From Peribacillus frigoritolerans (GTDB lineage Bacteria > Bacillota > Bacilli > Bacillales > DSM-1321): DNA of 64,000 nucleotides. Below the pieces are notes generated by a model. It had not been told where the DNA came from. It made no database searches and saw nothing but the letters and a program-made list of their open reading frames with translations. The stretch is from assembly GCA_030562215.1 (NCBI GenBank), contig JAUPFL010000001.1, positions 2,344,501 to 2,408,500 of the forward strand. Direction: 5' to 3'. Both the position numbers and the translations under genes were made by a program. This document shows, piece after piece, positions 54,501-63,209 of the stretch. The first letter of the stretch is position 1, and every line of letters starts with the position of its first letter.

Positions 54501-55591
54501 ATGAATTCTGACAAGAAGGTGCCTGTGTACCAGCTTTATATTCCGCCAGTTAATTTAATGGAACTTCGCAGAGATATATGGTGCAATGATCCTTTACCGG
54601 CAAAGTTAACACTTAACAGAAAAAACTTGATATTGATATTGTTTACCGTGGCTCACATATCCGCGGTTTTCACAAAAAATCCTATAATGTAGTATTTTAT
54701 AAACCTAACACGTTTAAGAATGCCAAGGAAGTTCATTTAAATGCCGAATATAAAGATAAATCTTTACTAAGAAATAAATTATCTTTAGACTTTTTTGCGG
54801 ATATAGGCACCTTATCGCCGAACTCCCAGTTCGTTTTCCTGAATCTGAACGGAAAGGACGAAGGGATATACCTGGAATTGGAATCGGTGGATGAATATTA
54901 TTTGAAGAAAAGGGGGCTGCCCAAGGGGTCCATTTTCTATGCAGTGGATGGTGATGCCAATTTCTCATTGATGAGCGATTTGGATAAAGGAATCAAAAAA
55001 TCATTGGAAATGGGATATCAAAAAAAATGCGGGGAAGCAAAGGATGAACTATATTTACAAGAGTTGATCCTTCACATCAATACAATTTCAAGAGTGGATT
55101 TTGGAAAGGAAATCGTAAAATATGTCGATGTGGAAAAGTACCTGCGCTGGCTGGCCGGTGTCATATTCACGCAAAACTATGATGGGTTCGTTCATAACTA
55201 TGCCTTGTACCGAAATGGGGATACTGGTCTATTTGAAATGATTCCATGGGATTATGATGCGACATGGGGCAGGGATGTTAACGGGAAAGTGATGGAAGAG
55301 GATTATGTGGGAATCGAGGGATTCAATACATTGACTGCTAGAATCCTTGATGTAAGGGGATTTCGTGTCCGGTACCAAGAACTTCTTAAGGAGATTTTGA
55401 ACAATCAATTTACCGTGGCCTATATGAAACCTATCATTAAGGAAATGCATGATCAAATAAGACCTTATGTTTCAAAAGATCCATATATCAAGGGTAATAT
55501 TGTGAAATTTGATGATGAGCCCGAATTCATCCTGAAATTCATTGAGGCCCGTGCAAAATATATAAATAGCCAGCTGCATAAATTGGATTAA
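54501..55591 (+). CDS. cotH: CotH-family spore coat kinase (frameshifted)
   Basis: CotH is an atypical protein kinase that phosphorylates coat proteins CotB and CotG on Ser. ATG at 54,501 after GAAGGG. 'VPVYQLYIPPVNLMELRRDI' joins (change near 54,625) to 'DIVYRGSHIRGFHKKSYNVV', 'VHLNAEYKDKSLLRNKLSLD', 'FLNLNGKDEGIYLELESVDE', 'GFVHNYALYRNGDTGLFEMI' and 'PWDYDATWGRD', with the D-Y-D catalytic/metal site. No signal peptide, so it acts in the mother cell. About 363 residues, as in B. subtilis CotH. The divergent neighbour encodes a repeat protein, as cotG is divergent from cotH in B. subtilis. Confidence 0.88.
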
Positions 55592-55633
55592 TCAATCCTT
55601 TCCTTTAGTGATGGAATATTGAAAAATATAGTG

Positions 55634-55667
55634 GCAGGAATGTTGAAAAAAGCATTCCTGCTTTTTT
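55634..55667 (+). terminator. Rho-independent terminator
   Basis: GCAGGAATG...CATTCCTGC followed by TTTTTT. Confidence 0.85.
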
Positions 55668-55753
55668 CTGTACGATTCCATTTGCTTTTCTATACTATTA
55701 CAGCTATGTTTGATAGAAAGATATAATCTAAAGTAATGAAGGATGGGAATGGA

Positions 55754-56707
55754 TTGACTAATCATAGCCGCAAACCGGCATATATATATACGTTTACGTG
55801 CAGCCCTGACGAACGCTCATTATCTAAAATGGAGATGCGCTCGTTCTTTGGTTTTGAGACTTCAGGAAATATTTTGAAAAGTGATATAGCAATTGAACCG
55901 AGCAGGAGCCCTTTTATAAAAGGGCGGGTCGACATCATGTTTGAAGGGGAAAGCATATCCGAAATCGTTGAGCAAGTGAAGGGGATTCATTTGCCTGATT
56001 CGACGTTCAAAGTATTATTCGTAAAAATTAATGATTTGAATAAAGAATCAAAAATAGATTATGATGGACAGCGTGAAATTGAACGGGAGATTGGGTGGCA
56101 CATTCAGGGAAATGCCGATGTACGTAATCCTGATCAGGTCTTTGGAATCGTGCCCCTTGGCGGACGTTGGTATTTTGGGAAGTATGTCAAACCTGAAGCG
56201 GTTTGGTTAAAACATATGAAGAAGCCCCGTGAATATTCAACTGCGCTTAGCACAAGAGTGGCAAGGGCCATTGCCAATATTGCCGTTCCGCATCCGGATG
56301 GAGTGAAGGCAATTGATCCATGCTGCGGAATTGGAACGGTATTGGTAGAAGCCCTGTCGATGGGGATCAATATTGATGGCCGTGATATCAACCCGCTTGT
56401 TACCGACGGTTCCAGGGAGAACATTGCCTATTTCGGACTAGAAGGTGATGTAACTACAGGTCCGATTTCGGAGGTCACCAGTAAATATGATGTCGCGATT
56501 ATCGATATGCCTTATAATTTATATACACATGCGACGCCGGAAGATCAGCTGTCGATCCTTAAGCATGCCAGGGGCTTTGCTGACAAAGTCGTCGTCGTAA
56601 CGATCGACACGATGGACCATATGATCGAAGAAGCAGGATTTGAGATTGCCGATCGCTGTGTGGCCAGGAAAGGCATTTTTTCCAGAGAGGTTGTAGTGTG
56701 TGTATAA
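55754..56707 (+). CDS. THUMP-less RNA methyltransferase, TrmN/Trm11-RlmL-like
   Basis: The open frame starts with ATG at 55,736, but SD AAGGATGG favours the TTG at 55,754 ('TNHSRKPAYIYTFTCSPDER'). The C-terminal Rossmann methyltransferase has SAM motif 'AIDPCCGIGTVLVEALSMGI', motif II 'GRDINPLVTDGSRENIAYFG' and the catalytic 'IIDMPYNLYT', an N/D-P-P-Y variant (D-M-P-Y). The N-terminal region is a degenerate substrate-binding domain. Expected to modify a guanine or adenine base in tRNA or rRNA. Intact, 317-323 residues. Confidence 0.85.
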   Translation: MTNHSRKPAYIYTFTCSPDERSLSKMEMRSFFGFETSGNILKSDIAIEPSRSPFIKGRVDIMFEGESISEIVEQVKGIHLPDSTFKVLFVKINDLNKESKIDYDGQREIEREIGWHIQGNADVRNPDQVFGIVPLGGRWYFGKYVKPEAVWLKHMKKPREYSTALSTRVARAIANIAVPHPDGVKAIDPCCGIGTVLVEALSMGINIDGRDINPLVTDGSRENIAYFGLEGDVTTGPISEVTSKYDVAIIDMPYNLYTHATPEDQLSILKHARGFADKVVVVTIDTMDHMIEEAGFEIADRCVARKGIFSREVVVCV

Positions 56708-56774
56708 GTTTCATCAGCAAGAAAAGGCCGAAATCTTTAATTGATATGGACTTACCCTTTCAAGTAGACAACTA

Positions 56775-56838
56775 AAAAAGGCTGTGCTGCCAACTGGCTT
56801 CGATATTCAACCGGTGCCAGTTGGCGGACAGCCCCTTT
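56775..56838. terminator. Bidirectional terminator
   Basis: AAAAAAGGCTGT...CTGCCAACTGG, loop, CCAGTTGGC...ACAGCCCCTTT, between the convergent methyltransferase and M14 peptidase genes. Confidence 0.85.
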
Positions 56839-56859
56839 ACAATTAAGTTTCAAAATTGA

Positions 56860-58062
56860 CTAGATTCCGGGTGTAGATGAACTTTCAGGAATTTTTTCAT
56901 AGTCGGATGGATTAAGATTATGAACCGATCCATCTGTTACACCATTGATAATACCCATTAGCCCCGTTTCAACCGTTTTTACGAGCTGGCCTTTCTCTTT
57001 TTGCCCAAAGTTTTGTGTTTGACCACTAACCTCAAATAGAACCGTCCCACTTCCGTTTAAAGCAAACGTCCCTAAAGCAGTTCCTGGTAGGTCGATAGAT
57101 TGATCGTATAATGAAATATTTGTAAAAACTGAATTCCCTTTTGCTTGCAGTGCGTCATACGCACTAAGTGTCAGCTGACGGGAGAAATCATATTTAAAAT
57201 TATCTGCATACTCTGCATACTTAGCCCCTTCTGGAGTGCTTGGGTTAGGAACGAATTTTCCCGATATTGACATAGTTACGCGCTCATCAGTTCCTTCGAT
57301 ATATGGAAACCCTTGGTGATGAAGATCGATAAAAACATCCACATTCCCGAATTTCGATTTTAACCCTTTATATGTGTCACGTAACGTTTGCGCTTCGGGT
57401 GTAATAAACCAGCCCGGCTTTTCAGATGCCCCCGGGAAGTCTTGAGGCTTTGGTACATAGTTTAGGTCAGGGTTAAAGTCTCGATTAACATCAAATCCCG
57501 GTTTGCTGGCATAGTCGTCTCCCGATCTGGGAGTAGTATAATAGTTCCAAGTAGGTTTCACATTAGAAAGTTGGGGGAATTTCCCTATAACCTCAGACCA
57601 TGTCATCTCATTTCCACGACGATCAAGCTCTGAGCCGTCTACGTTCATCATTGGAATAGCAACAATAGTTAGTTCATCAAGCACTTTCTTTACCTCAGGT
57701 GAGTTACTTTGACCAAGGTTTTTAAGAATGTTCAATAACGCAACAGTTCCAGTTTTCTCATTTCCATGAATTTCACTTTGAATAAGAACGACTTTGTCAC
57801 CATGACCGACAGTCACTTTTTGAATGGAACGCCCCTGATTGGTTTTTCCAGCCACTTCTACATTGATTTTTCCTGCACTCGCTTGCTCAAGTTGATTTAA
57901 ATTTTTTACCAGTTCGTCATAATTAAGGAATGCTTCGGTTGAAAGATTGGTTCCACCTGTCGGATTTGGTCCTCTTTCAGCTAAGCTGGCATTTGGGCCA
58001 AGTAAAGCTGCGGCCACTACTGTTGAACTTAAAACCTTTAAAAATTTCCGTTTCACATTCAT
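56860..58062 (-). CDS. Secreted M14-family zinc carboxypeptidase
   Basis: Signal peptide 'KRKFLKVLSSTVVAAALLGP' with likely cleavage after 'NASLA'. Zinc ligands H-x-x-E in 'IQSEIHGNEKTGTVALL' and His in 'VFIDLHHQGFPYI'; substrate-binding R in 'GFDVNRDFNPD'; catalytic Glu in 'GSGTVLFEVSGQT'. About 400 residues, intact. TAGGAG stands 1 nt before ATG 58,062 and 7 nt before the GTG at 58,056, so the GTG may be the real start; the open frame to 58,101 precedes the SD. It probably trims peptides outside the cell. Confidence 0.88.
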   Translation of the reverse strand: MNVKRKFLKVLSSTVVAAALLGPNASLAERGPNPTGGTNLSTEAFLNYDELVKNLNQLEQASAGKINVEVAGKTNQGRSIQKVTVGHGDKVVLIQSEIHGNEKTGTVALLNILKNLGQSNSPEVKKVLDELTIVAIPMMNVDGSELDRRGNEMTWSEVIGKFPQLSNVKPTWNYYTTPRSGDDYASKPGFDVNRDFNPDLNYVPKPQDFPGASEKPGWFITPEAQTLRDTYKGLKSKFGNVDVFIDLHHQGFPYIEGTDERVTMSISGKFVPNPSTPEGAKYAEYADNFKYDFSRQLTLSAYDALQAKGNSVFTNISLYDQSIDLPGTALGTFALNGSGTVLFEVSGQTQNFGQKEKGQLVKTVETGLMGIINGVTDGSVHNLNPSDYEKIPESSSTPGI

Positions 58063-58279
58063 TCTCCTATTCTGAAAATATTTAATATTCAGATAAAACA
58101 TTCTTCATTTTCTACCCGTTTTCCTGTTCGATTGATTAAAACACCCAATTAGGCCTATGTATTTCAGATTCAAGTGATTACATATTTTTTCTAGGCATAG
58201 TAAAGTCCCCATTAAGTGTGAGTGTATCATCTACAAATATCCTTTTACACTTTCCACATGAGTGGGGACTATATCAATT

Positions 58280-59263
58280 TCAGCATTTTTTGATATCATT
58301 TTTAGCTTGATAATGAACTACATTTTCAACGAGTCGTTTAGTGACCTTCCCCTGATATTCTAAATAATCCAAATGGCCGATGATTTCTGACATGACGAGC
58401 GGGAATTCTGCTATATACTTTTGTTTGTAAAACTCCTTTGCCAGTTCATTGCCGGTAGAAATTCCGGTTTCTATCAAGGCCAGGATTTTTTGTGATTTCC
58501 TCTCTATGCTTTTGAGTCTTTTTTCAATCAGATGACCAGGTTGTTCAATGATGTTACCATGACCAGGAAAGAGGAGATCCACCTGTAATGCTAAACATCG
58601 ATTTAATGAGTCGATATGATCTACAAGAGTCAGCATTCTATTACCTTGTTCATCAGGTTCGACCAAGGCATTGCTTGATATATGTTCAATCAATAAATCA
58701 CCGGCAAGAAGCCGTTTCCCTTCTTGGTCAAGGAAAGCAATTTGATCCGGGGCATGACCGGGAAATTCAATCACTTCAAAATTCAGCCATTGTTTTTCCG
58801 TGATTGCGATGATGTCACCATTCAGTTTTTGATCTTTATTATTATCGACCGCGTTGAATAGGTAAGCCACTTGTTTATCTCCAAGTTCACCACAGCCCAT
58901 CTCAAGGTATAGCTGTTTATAAAATTCAATTCTCATACTTAAGAAGTCAGGGTCCCTTTTTAAACGGGGAATGGATTTAGAATGGGCATAAACGGGAATC
59001 GGATGGAGGTCAGTAATCCTGTTGACCAAACCAACATGGTCTCCATGGTGATGGGTTAACAAAATTTCCGTGATGTCCCCAACTGTAAATCCATTTTCGT
59101 TCAATGTTTGCTGCAGTGCATTCCAGCAAACGTCATCATTCATACCTGCATCAACTAATGTTAAAGATTCATCCTGTTTAACTAAATAAAAGTTTATACT
59201 TTTTAAAGATAAAGCGCTTGGAGCTATAATTGGATAAATTTTAAATGTTGTATTCGTTTTCAT
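58280..59263 (-). CDS. MBL-fold metallo-hydrolase
   Basis: Metallo-beta-lactamase fold hydrolase. Zinc motif H-x-H-x-D-H in 'EILLTHHHGDHVGLVNRI'; further ligands in 'VIEFPGHAPDQIAFLDQEGK', 'RLLAGDLLI' and 'VDLLFPGHGNII'. A C-terminal helical domain ('IIGHLDYLEYQGKVTKRLVE') looks like a winged helix, as in LACTB2/YflN-type enzymes. 327 residues, intact, SD AGGAGG. Substrate unknown. Confidence 0.88.
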   Translation of the reverse strand: MKTNTTFKIYPIIAPSALSLKSINFYLVKQDESLTLVDAGMNDDVCWNALQQTLNENGFTVGDITEILLTHHHGDHVGLVNRITDLHPIPVYAHSKSIPRLKRDPDFLSMRIEFYKQLYLEMGCGELGDKQVAYLFNAVDNNKDQKLNGDIIAITEKQWLNFEVIEFPGHAPDQIAFLDQEGKRLLAGDLLIEHISSNALVEPDEQGNRMLTLVDHIDSLNRCLALQVDLLFPGHGNIIEQPGHLIEKRLKSIERKSQKILALIETGISTGNELAKEFYKQKYIAEFPLVMSEIIGHLDYLEYQGKVTKRLVENVVHYQAKNDIKKC

Positions 59264-59593
59264 GAACGTCCCATATCCTCCTAAATCGAGATAAACTTCT
59301 TCTGGAAAATTGCGATATTACTAATGAACGAATAGATTTAAAGGGTTATTATTCTATGATTAGTTGAATGAACAGAAACTGTCAAGCTGAAGCTTCCAGG
59401 TAATCGGGAAATTTAATACCTAAGATTGATTGGAAATGGATGGTCTATTTATCCAGTTTATTTTAAAATTAAATAAACAAGCCAGTAATTTAGCCAATAT
59501 TCTTTAAGTTTAATTAATGTGTAATGAAAACCGAAGGCGGCGAATGGTGCAAGAATGCGATCTATTGAATGAAATGGTATAGGAGGTTATGGT
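59264..59593. other. Intergenic region, no gene seen
   Basis: Only divergent promoter space. No clear hairpin or operator could be picked out by eye. Confidence 0.5.
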
Positions 59594-60571
59594 TTGAAGC
59601 CAAAAATTTATATTACAAGGAAATTGCCAGAACAAATCATCGAAGGTGTTAGTCGGAAATATGATGTCAGGATGTGGGAGCAAGAGGATATACCGGTCCC
59701 TAGAGAAGTCCTTGTAGAAGAAATGAAAGAAGCCGAGGGGCTGCTTTGCTTATTGACGGAACAAATCGATGAGTCACTGATTGAACAGGCTCCTAATCTG
59801 AAAATCATCGCGAATATGGCAGTGGGCCATAATAATATTGATGTTCAAAGCGCAACAAAACGGGGCATCATGGTGACGAACACACCGGGGGTTTTAACGG
59901 AAACGACAGCTGATTTAACCTTCGGGTTACTGCTTGCAACGGCAAGAAGGATGATGGAGGCAGAAGATTATTTGAGGAGTGGAAAGTGGGAAACATGGTC
60001 GCCGATGCAGCTGACCGGACAAGATGTACATGGTGCAACGCTGGGTATCATCGGATTAGGCAGGATTGGGGAAGCCCTTGCAAAAAGAGCTAAGGGCTTT
60101 GATATGAACTTAGTTTATTTTAATCGAAGCCGTAAATATGAACAGGAAAAAGAATTAGGAATCGAATATCAGCCCCTTGAAAAATTGCTCCAAATCTCGG
60201 ATTTCATTTGTGTCATGCTGCCGCTCACACCGGAAACCACTTATATGATAGGCAAGGAGCAGCTTGCATTAATGAAAGGGACGGCTGTGCTCATAAATAC
60301 CGCAAGAGGCGGGATTATCGATGAAAAAGCGTTGTACCAGGCGCTGGAAAATCGAGAGATTTGGGCGGCTGGATTGGATGTATTCGAAGAAGAGCCCGTC
60401 CCTCTGGACCACCCGCTGCTAACATTGCCCAATGTGGTTACATTACCGCATATCGGGAGTGCTAGCATTGCCACTAGATTGAAAATGGCAGCTCTTGCTG
60501 TACAAAACTTGATGGAGGGGTTATCAGGTGATACTCCCCGTAATTTAGTATTGTTGAATAAATCAAAATGA
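59594..60571 (+). CDS. D-isomer-specific 2-hydroxyacid dehydrogenase (glyoxylate/gluconate reductase type)
   Basis: NAD(P)H-dependent reduction of 2-keto acids. TTG start 7 nt after AGGAGG. Substrate loop 'NMAVGHNNIDVQSATKRGIM', 'VTNTPGVLTETTADLTFGLL', Rossmann 'LGIIGLGRIGEALAKRAKGF', catalytic Arg in 'LINTARGGIIDEKAL', Glu in 'GLDVFEEEPVPLDHP' and His in 'VTLPHIGSAS'. 325 residues, intact. Closest in style to B. subtilis YvcT and archaeal glyoxylate reductase. Confidence 0.92.
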   Translation: MKPKIYITRKLPEQIIEGVSRKYDVRMWEQEDIPVPREVLVEEMKEAEGLLCLLTEQIDESLIEQAPNLKIIANMAVGHNNIDVQSATKRGIMVTNTPGVLTETTADLTFGLLLATARRMMEAEDYLRSGKWETWSPMQLTGQDVHGATLGIIGLGRIGEALAKRAKGFDMNLVYFNRSRKYEQEKELGIEYQPLEKLLQISDFICVMLPLTPETTYMIGKEQLALMKGTAVLINTARGGIIDEKALYQALENREIWAAGLDVFEEEPVPLDHPLLTLPNVVTLPHIGSASIATRLKMAALAVQNLMEGLSGDTPRNLVLLNKSK

Positions 60572-60938
60572 CGTTAAAAAGGGGTTCGGAATGGTTTCAT
60601 CCCGAACATAGTGGGATTTTTATTCTCTGATTTTTCTTTGAGTTTGGCTACAGTCTGAAATGACTCCGAAATGGGGTCATTTTTTTATGGGGAATTGTTG
60701 GACCTTTAATAGTTTTTCTTTGGTTCGCAGTATTCTCAAATGATATTTCCTGATATATGATTTGGCATTTTTAGAACATTTCGGAGTTTTGGTGCACATG
60801 TGCTTAACAGAGTGCTGAAAGGAAGAAACCAATTCAAGTAAAGCATACTTATCGTAAATTGCTCGGATCTTTTGTAAAATAAAGAAAGTCGAGTTTTATT
60901 TAGGAAAAACAATTAGTCGAAAGGGATAGGGGTATTAA
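60572..60938. other. Intergenic region with terminator
   Basis: AAATGACTCC GAAAT GGGGTCATTTTTTT (60,658-60,686) is a terminator for the dehydrogenase; an upstream GTTCGG...CCGAAC pair is a weaker hairpin. The rest should hold the promoter of the exporter gene. Confidence 0.6.
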
Positions 60939-62170
60939 ATGATTGAAATGAAGGAAACGTTATCATCAGGCAACGAAATGACTAAATCCAAAAGGCTGTT
61001 GATGGCTCTAATGCTGGGATCTTTTGCAGCGATCGGACCACTGTCACTTGATATGTACTTACCAGGTCTTCCTACACTGGCAGAGGATCTGAAAAGCAGT
61101 ACGTCGTTAGCGCAGCTAAGCTTGACTGCCTGCTTGTTAGGATTGGCTTTGGGCCAAATTTATTTAGGGCCACTAAGTGATGCAAAAGGAAGGCGGTCAC
61201 CGTTAATCATATCTTTATCCATTTATTGCATTTCATCTCTGTTATGCGCTTTTGCTCCAACCATTGAATTGCTTTTATTATTACGTTTTATCCAAGGTAT
61301 TGCGGGAGCGGGAGGCATTGTCATTTCAAGGGCCATAGTTCGTGACCTTTTTTCAGGAACGGATTTGACCAAATTCTTCTCCATGTTAATGCTGGTGAAT
61401 GGGGCGGCACCGATATTGGCTCCGGTTTTTGGCGGTCAACTTTTGCAGTTCACTTCTTGGCGGGGAGTTTTCATTGTCATTTCAGTATTAAGTATCATTA
61501 TGGTTGCGGCTGCATTTTTTGGGATAAAGGAAACTTTATCGTCCAATCTCAGGAGTGCCGGTGGGGTAAATGATACTATCAGGACTTTTGGGAACTTATT
61601 GAAGGATCGTGTGTTTATGGGCTATGCTTTTGCACAAGGATTCATAAGTGCCGCAATGTTCGCTTATATTTCCGGATCTCCTTTTGTTCTCCAGAACATT
61701 TATGGGGTTTCCCCGCAGACCTTCAGCCTGATTTTTGCAATAAACGGAATTGGAATCATCATCGCTTCACAAGTTGCCGGGAAGCTGGCAGGAAAGGTAA
61801 AAGAAGAAAGACTGCTTCAAATGGGGTTATGCCTAGCTTTGTTTGGTGGAATATTACTTCTTGCCTCAGTCCTTCTCGAAATGGGGTTGGCAGGAATCTT
61901 GGTCGCTTTATTCCTCTCCGTTTCCAGCGTCGGTATTGTCGGTACAACGAGTTTTTCTTTAGCGATGCAAAATCAGAAAAAACAGCAGGCAGTGCTTCGG
62001 CTTTAATTGGCTTGCTTCCCTTCATATTAGGATCACTAATGGCTCCCCTGGTGGGATTAGGTTCAGGTGAGTCACCCTTGCCGATGGGAATTGTGATGGT
62101 AAGTTGTCATGTCATAGCCATGTGCGCTTATTTACTCCTCGCCCGTCGAGGGTTAAGGCGAGTTGCTTAA
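60939..62170 (+). CDS. Bcr/CflA family multidrug efflux MFS transporter (frameshifted)
   Basis: 12-helix drug:H+ antiporter. 'LMLGSFAAIGPLSLDMYLPG', motif A 'LGQIYLGPLSDAKGRRSPLI', 'LLRFIQGIAGAGGIVISRAI', 'VNGAAPILAPVFGGQLLQFT', 'YISGSPFVLQNIYGVSPQTF'. A frame change near 61,990 leads to the last two helices ('SALIGLLPFILGSLMAPLVG', 'IAMCAYLLLARRGLRRVA'). Start at ATG 60,939 after AAAGGGATAGGGG. The Y-L-P-G-L-P motif after helix 1 is the Bcr/CflA hallmark. A terminator follows. Confidence 0.9.
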
Positions 62171-62177
62171 AAGGAAA

Positions 62178-62212
62178 AGCTGAAATCCAGATGCGGATTT
62201 CAGCTTTTTGCC
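62178..62212. terminator. Bidirectional terminator
   Basis: AAAAGCTGAAATCC, AGATGC, GGATTTCAGCTTTTT between convergent genes. Confidence 0.9.
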
Positions 62213-62220
62213 TTTTTGAA

Positions 62221-63015
62221 TCATAATAGTGATTCTGCTCCATCGATATAAACTTCCGTACCCGTAACATGGGAGGACATGTCTGATGCTAGGAACAATA
62301 CAAGATCGCCAGCTTGTTCGGCAGTCCCCGCTTTCCTCGCCAGGGGCTGGGAGCCTTGCGGATATTCAATGGGAATCCTGATTTTCTTAAGGTTTTCTTC
62401 TTCCGGGAATGTATTATCGTCAATGTTCGTATCGATGGAGCCGGGACAAATGGTATTTACCCTGATTTTATATCTTGCCAATTCGAGTGCAGCCATTTTC
62501 CCGAAAGCGACTTGACCGGCTTTGGATGAACTATAAGCGGAAAAACCAAAATTCTTGAAATATCGGTTTCCATTGATGGAGCTGTTGATTACGATGCTGC
62601 CACCCGTTTCCTTCATGTAGGGAATGGCGTATTTGATGGTGAGAAAGGTGCCTTTGAGGTTGATGGTATGTGTTTGATCCCAATCTTCTGGCTTTATGTC
62701 TTCAATAGGGGCAATCACTCCGTTGATGCCTGCGTTTGCGAATACAAAATCAATTTTCCCAAAATGTTCATAGGCCGTTTTGTAGGCATGTTCAACTTGC
62801 TCAGCCTTGGAAACATCCGTTTTAATGATTAAAGCCTCTCGACCAAGGTTCTCCACTTCTTCCTTCACTTTTTCGGCATTTTCGATTGTACGGTCAAAAA
62901 AGATGATGTTCGCGCCGTTTTCAGCTAGTTTCAGTGCGGCACCCCGGCCAATTCCTGATCCTCCGCCGGTAATGATGGCAACTTTGTTTTTCATTAATTC
63001 TGTCATACACTTCAC
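62221..63015 (-). CDS. SDR family oxidoreductase
   Basis: Classical short-chain dehydrogenase. Cofactor motif 'VAIITGGGSGIGRGAALKLA', Asp in 'NIIFFDRTI' (NAD preference), 'VFANAGING', catalytic Ser in 'SIVINSSINGN' and Y-x3-K in 'FSAYSSSKAGQVAF', then 'RVNTICPGSIDTNI' and 'VTGTEVYIDGAESLL'. Intact, about 260 residues. The GTG at 63,015 is 3 nt after AAGGAG, the ATG at 63,006 is 12 nt after it; either may be used. Confidence 0.9.
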   Translation of the reverse strand: MKCMTELMKNKVAIITGGGSGIGRGAALKLAENGANIIFFDRTIENAEKVKEEVENLGREALIIKTDVSKAEQVEHAYKTAYEHFGKIDFVFANAGINGVIAPIEDIKPEDWDQTHTINLKGTFLTIKYAIPYMKETGGSIVINSSINGNRYFKNFGFSAYSSSKAGQVAFGKMAALELARYKIRVNTICPGSIDTNIDDNTFPEEENLKKIRIPIEYPQGSQPLARKAGTAEQAGDLVLFLASDMSSHVTGTEVYIDGAESLL

Positions 63016-63209
63016 ACGCTCCTTTTAAGTTTTCTTTCCCATTTTGGGAGTATGTAGAAACATCATGGCAGTTGTAATATAGAAAAATTATAAACGAATA
63101 TTGCCTGAAAAATCCAATTTAAACAATTGCGAGTGTTCATTATACTTTGTTTTTCAGTGAAATGTCTGTATATTGAGGACATGATTAAGTTCGCTTGAAA
63201 GGGGATAGG

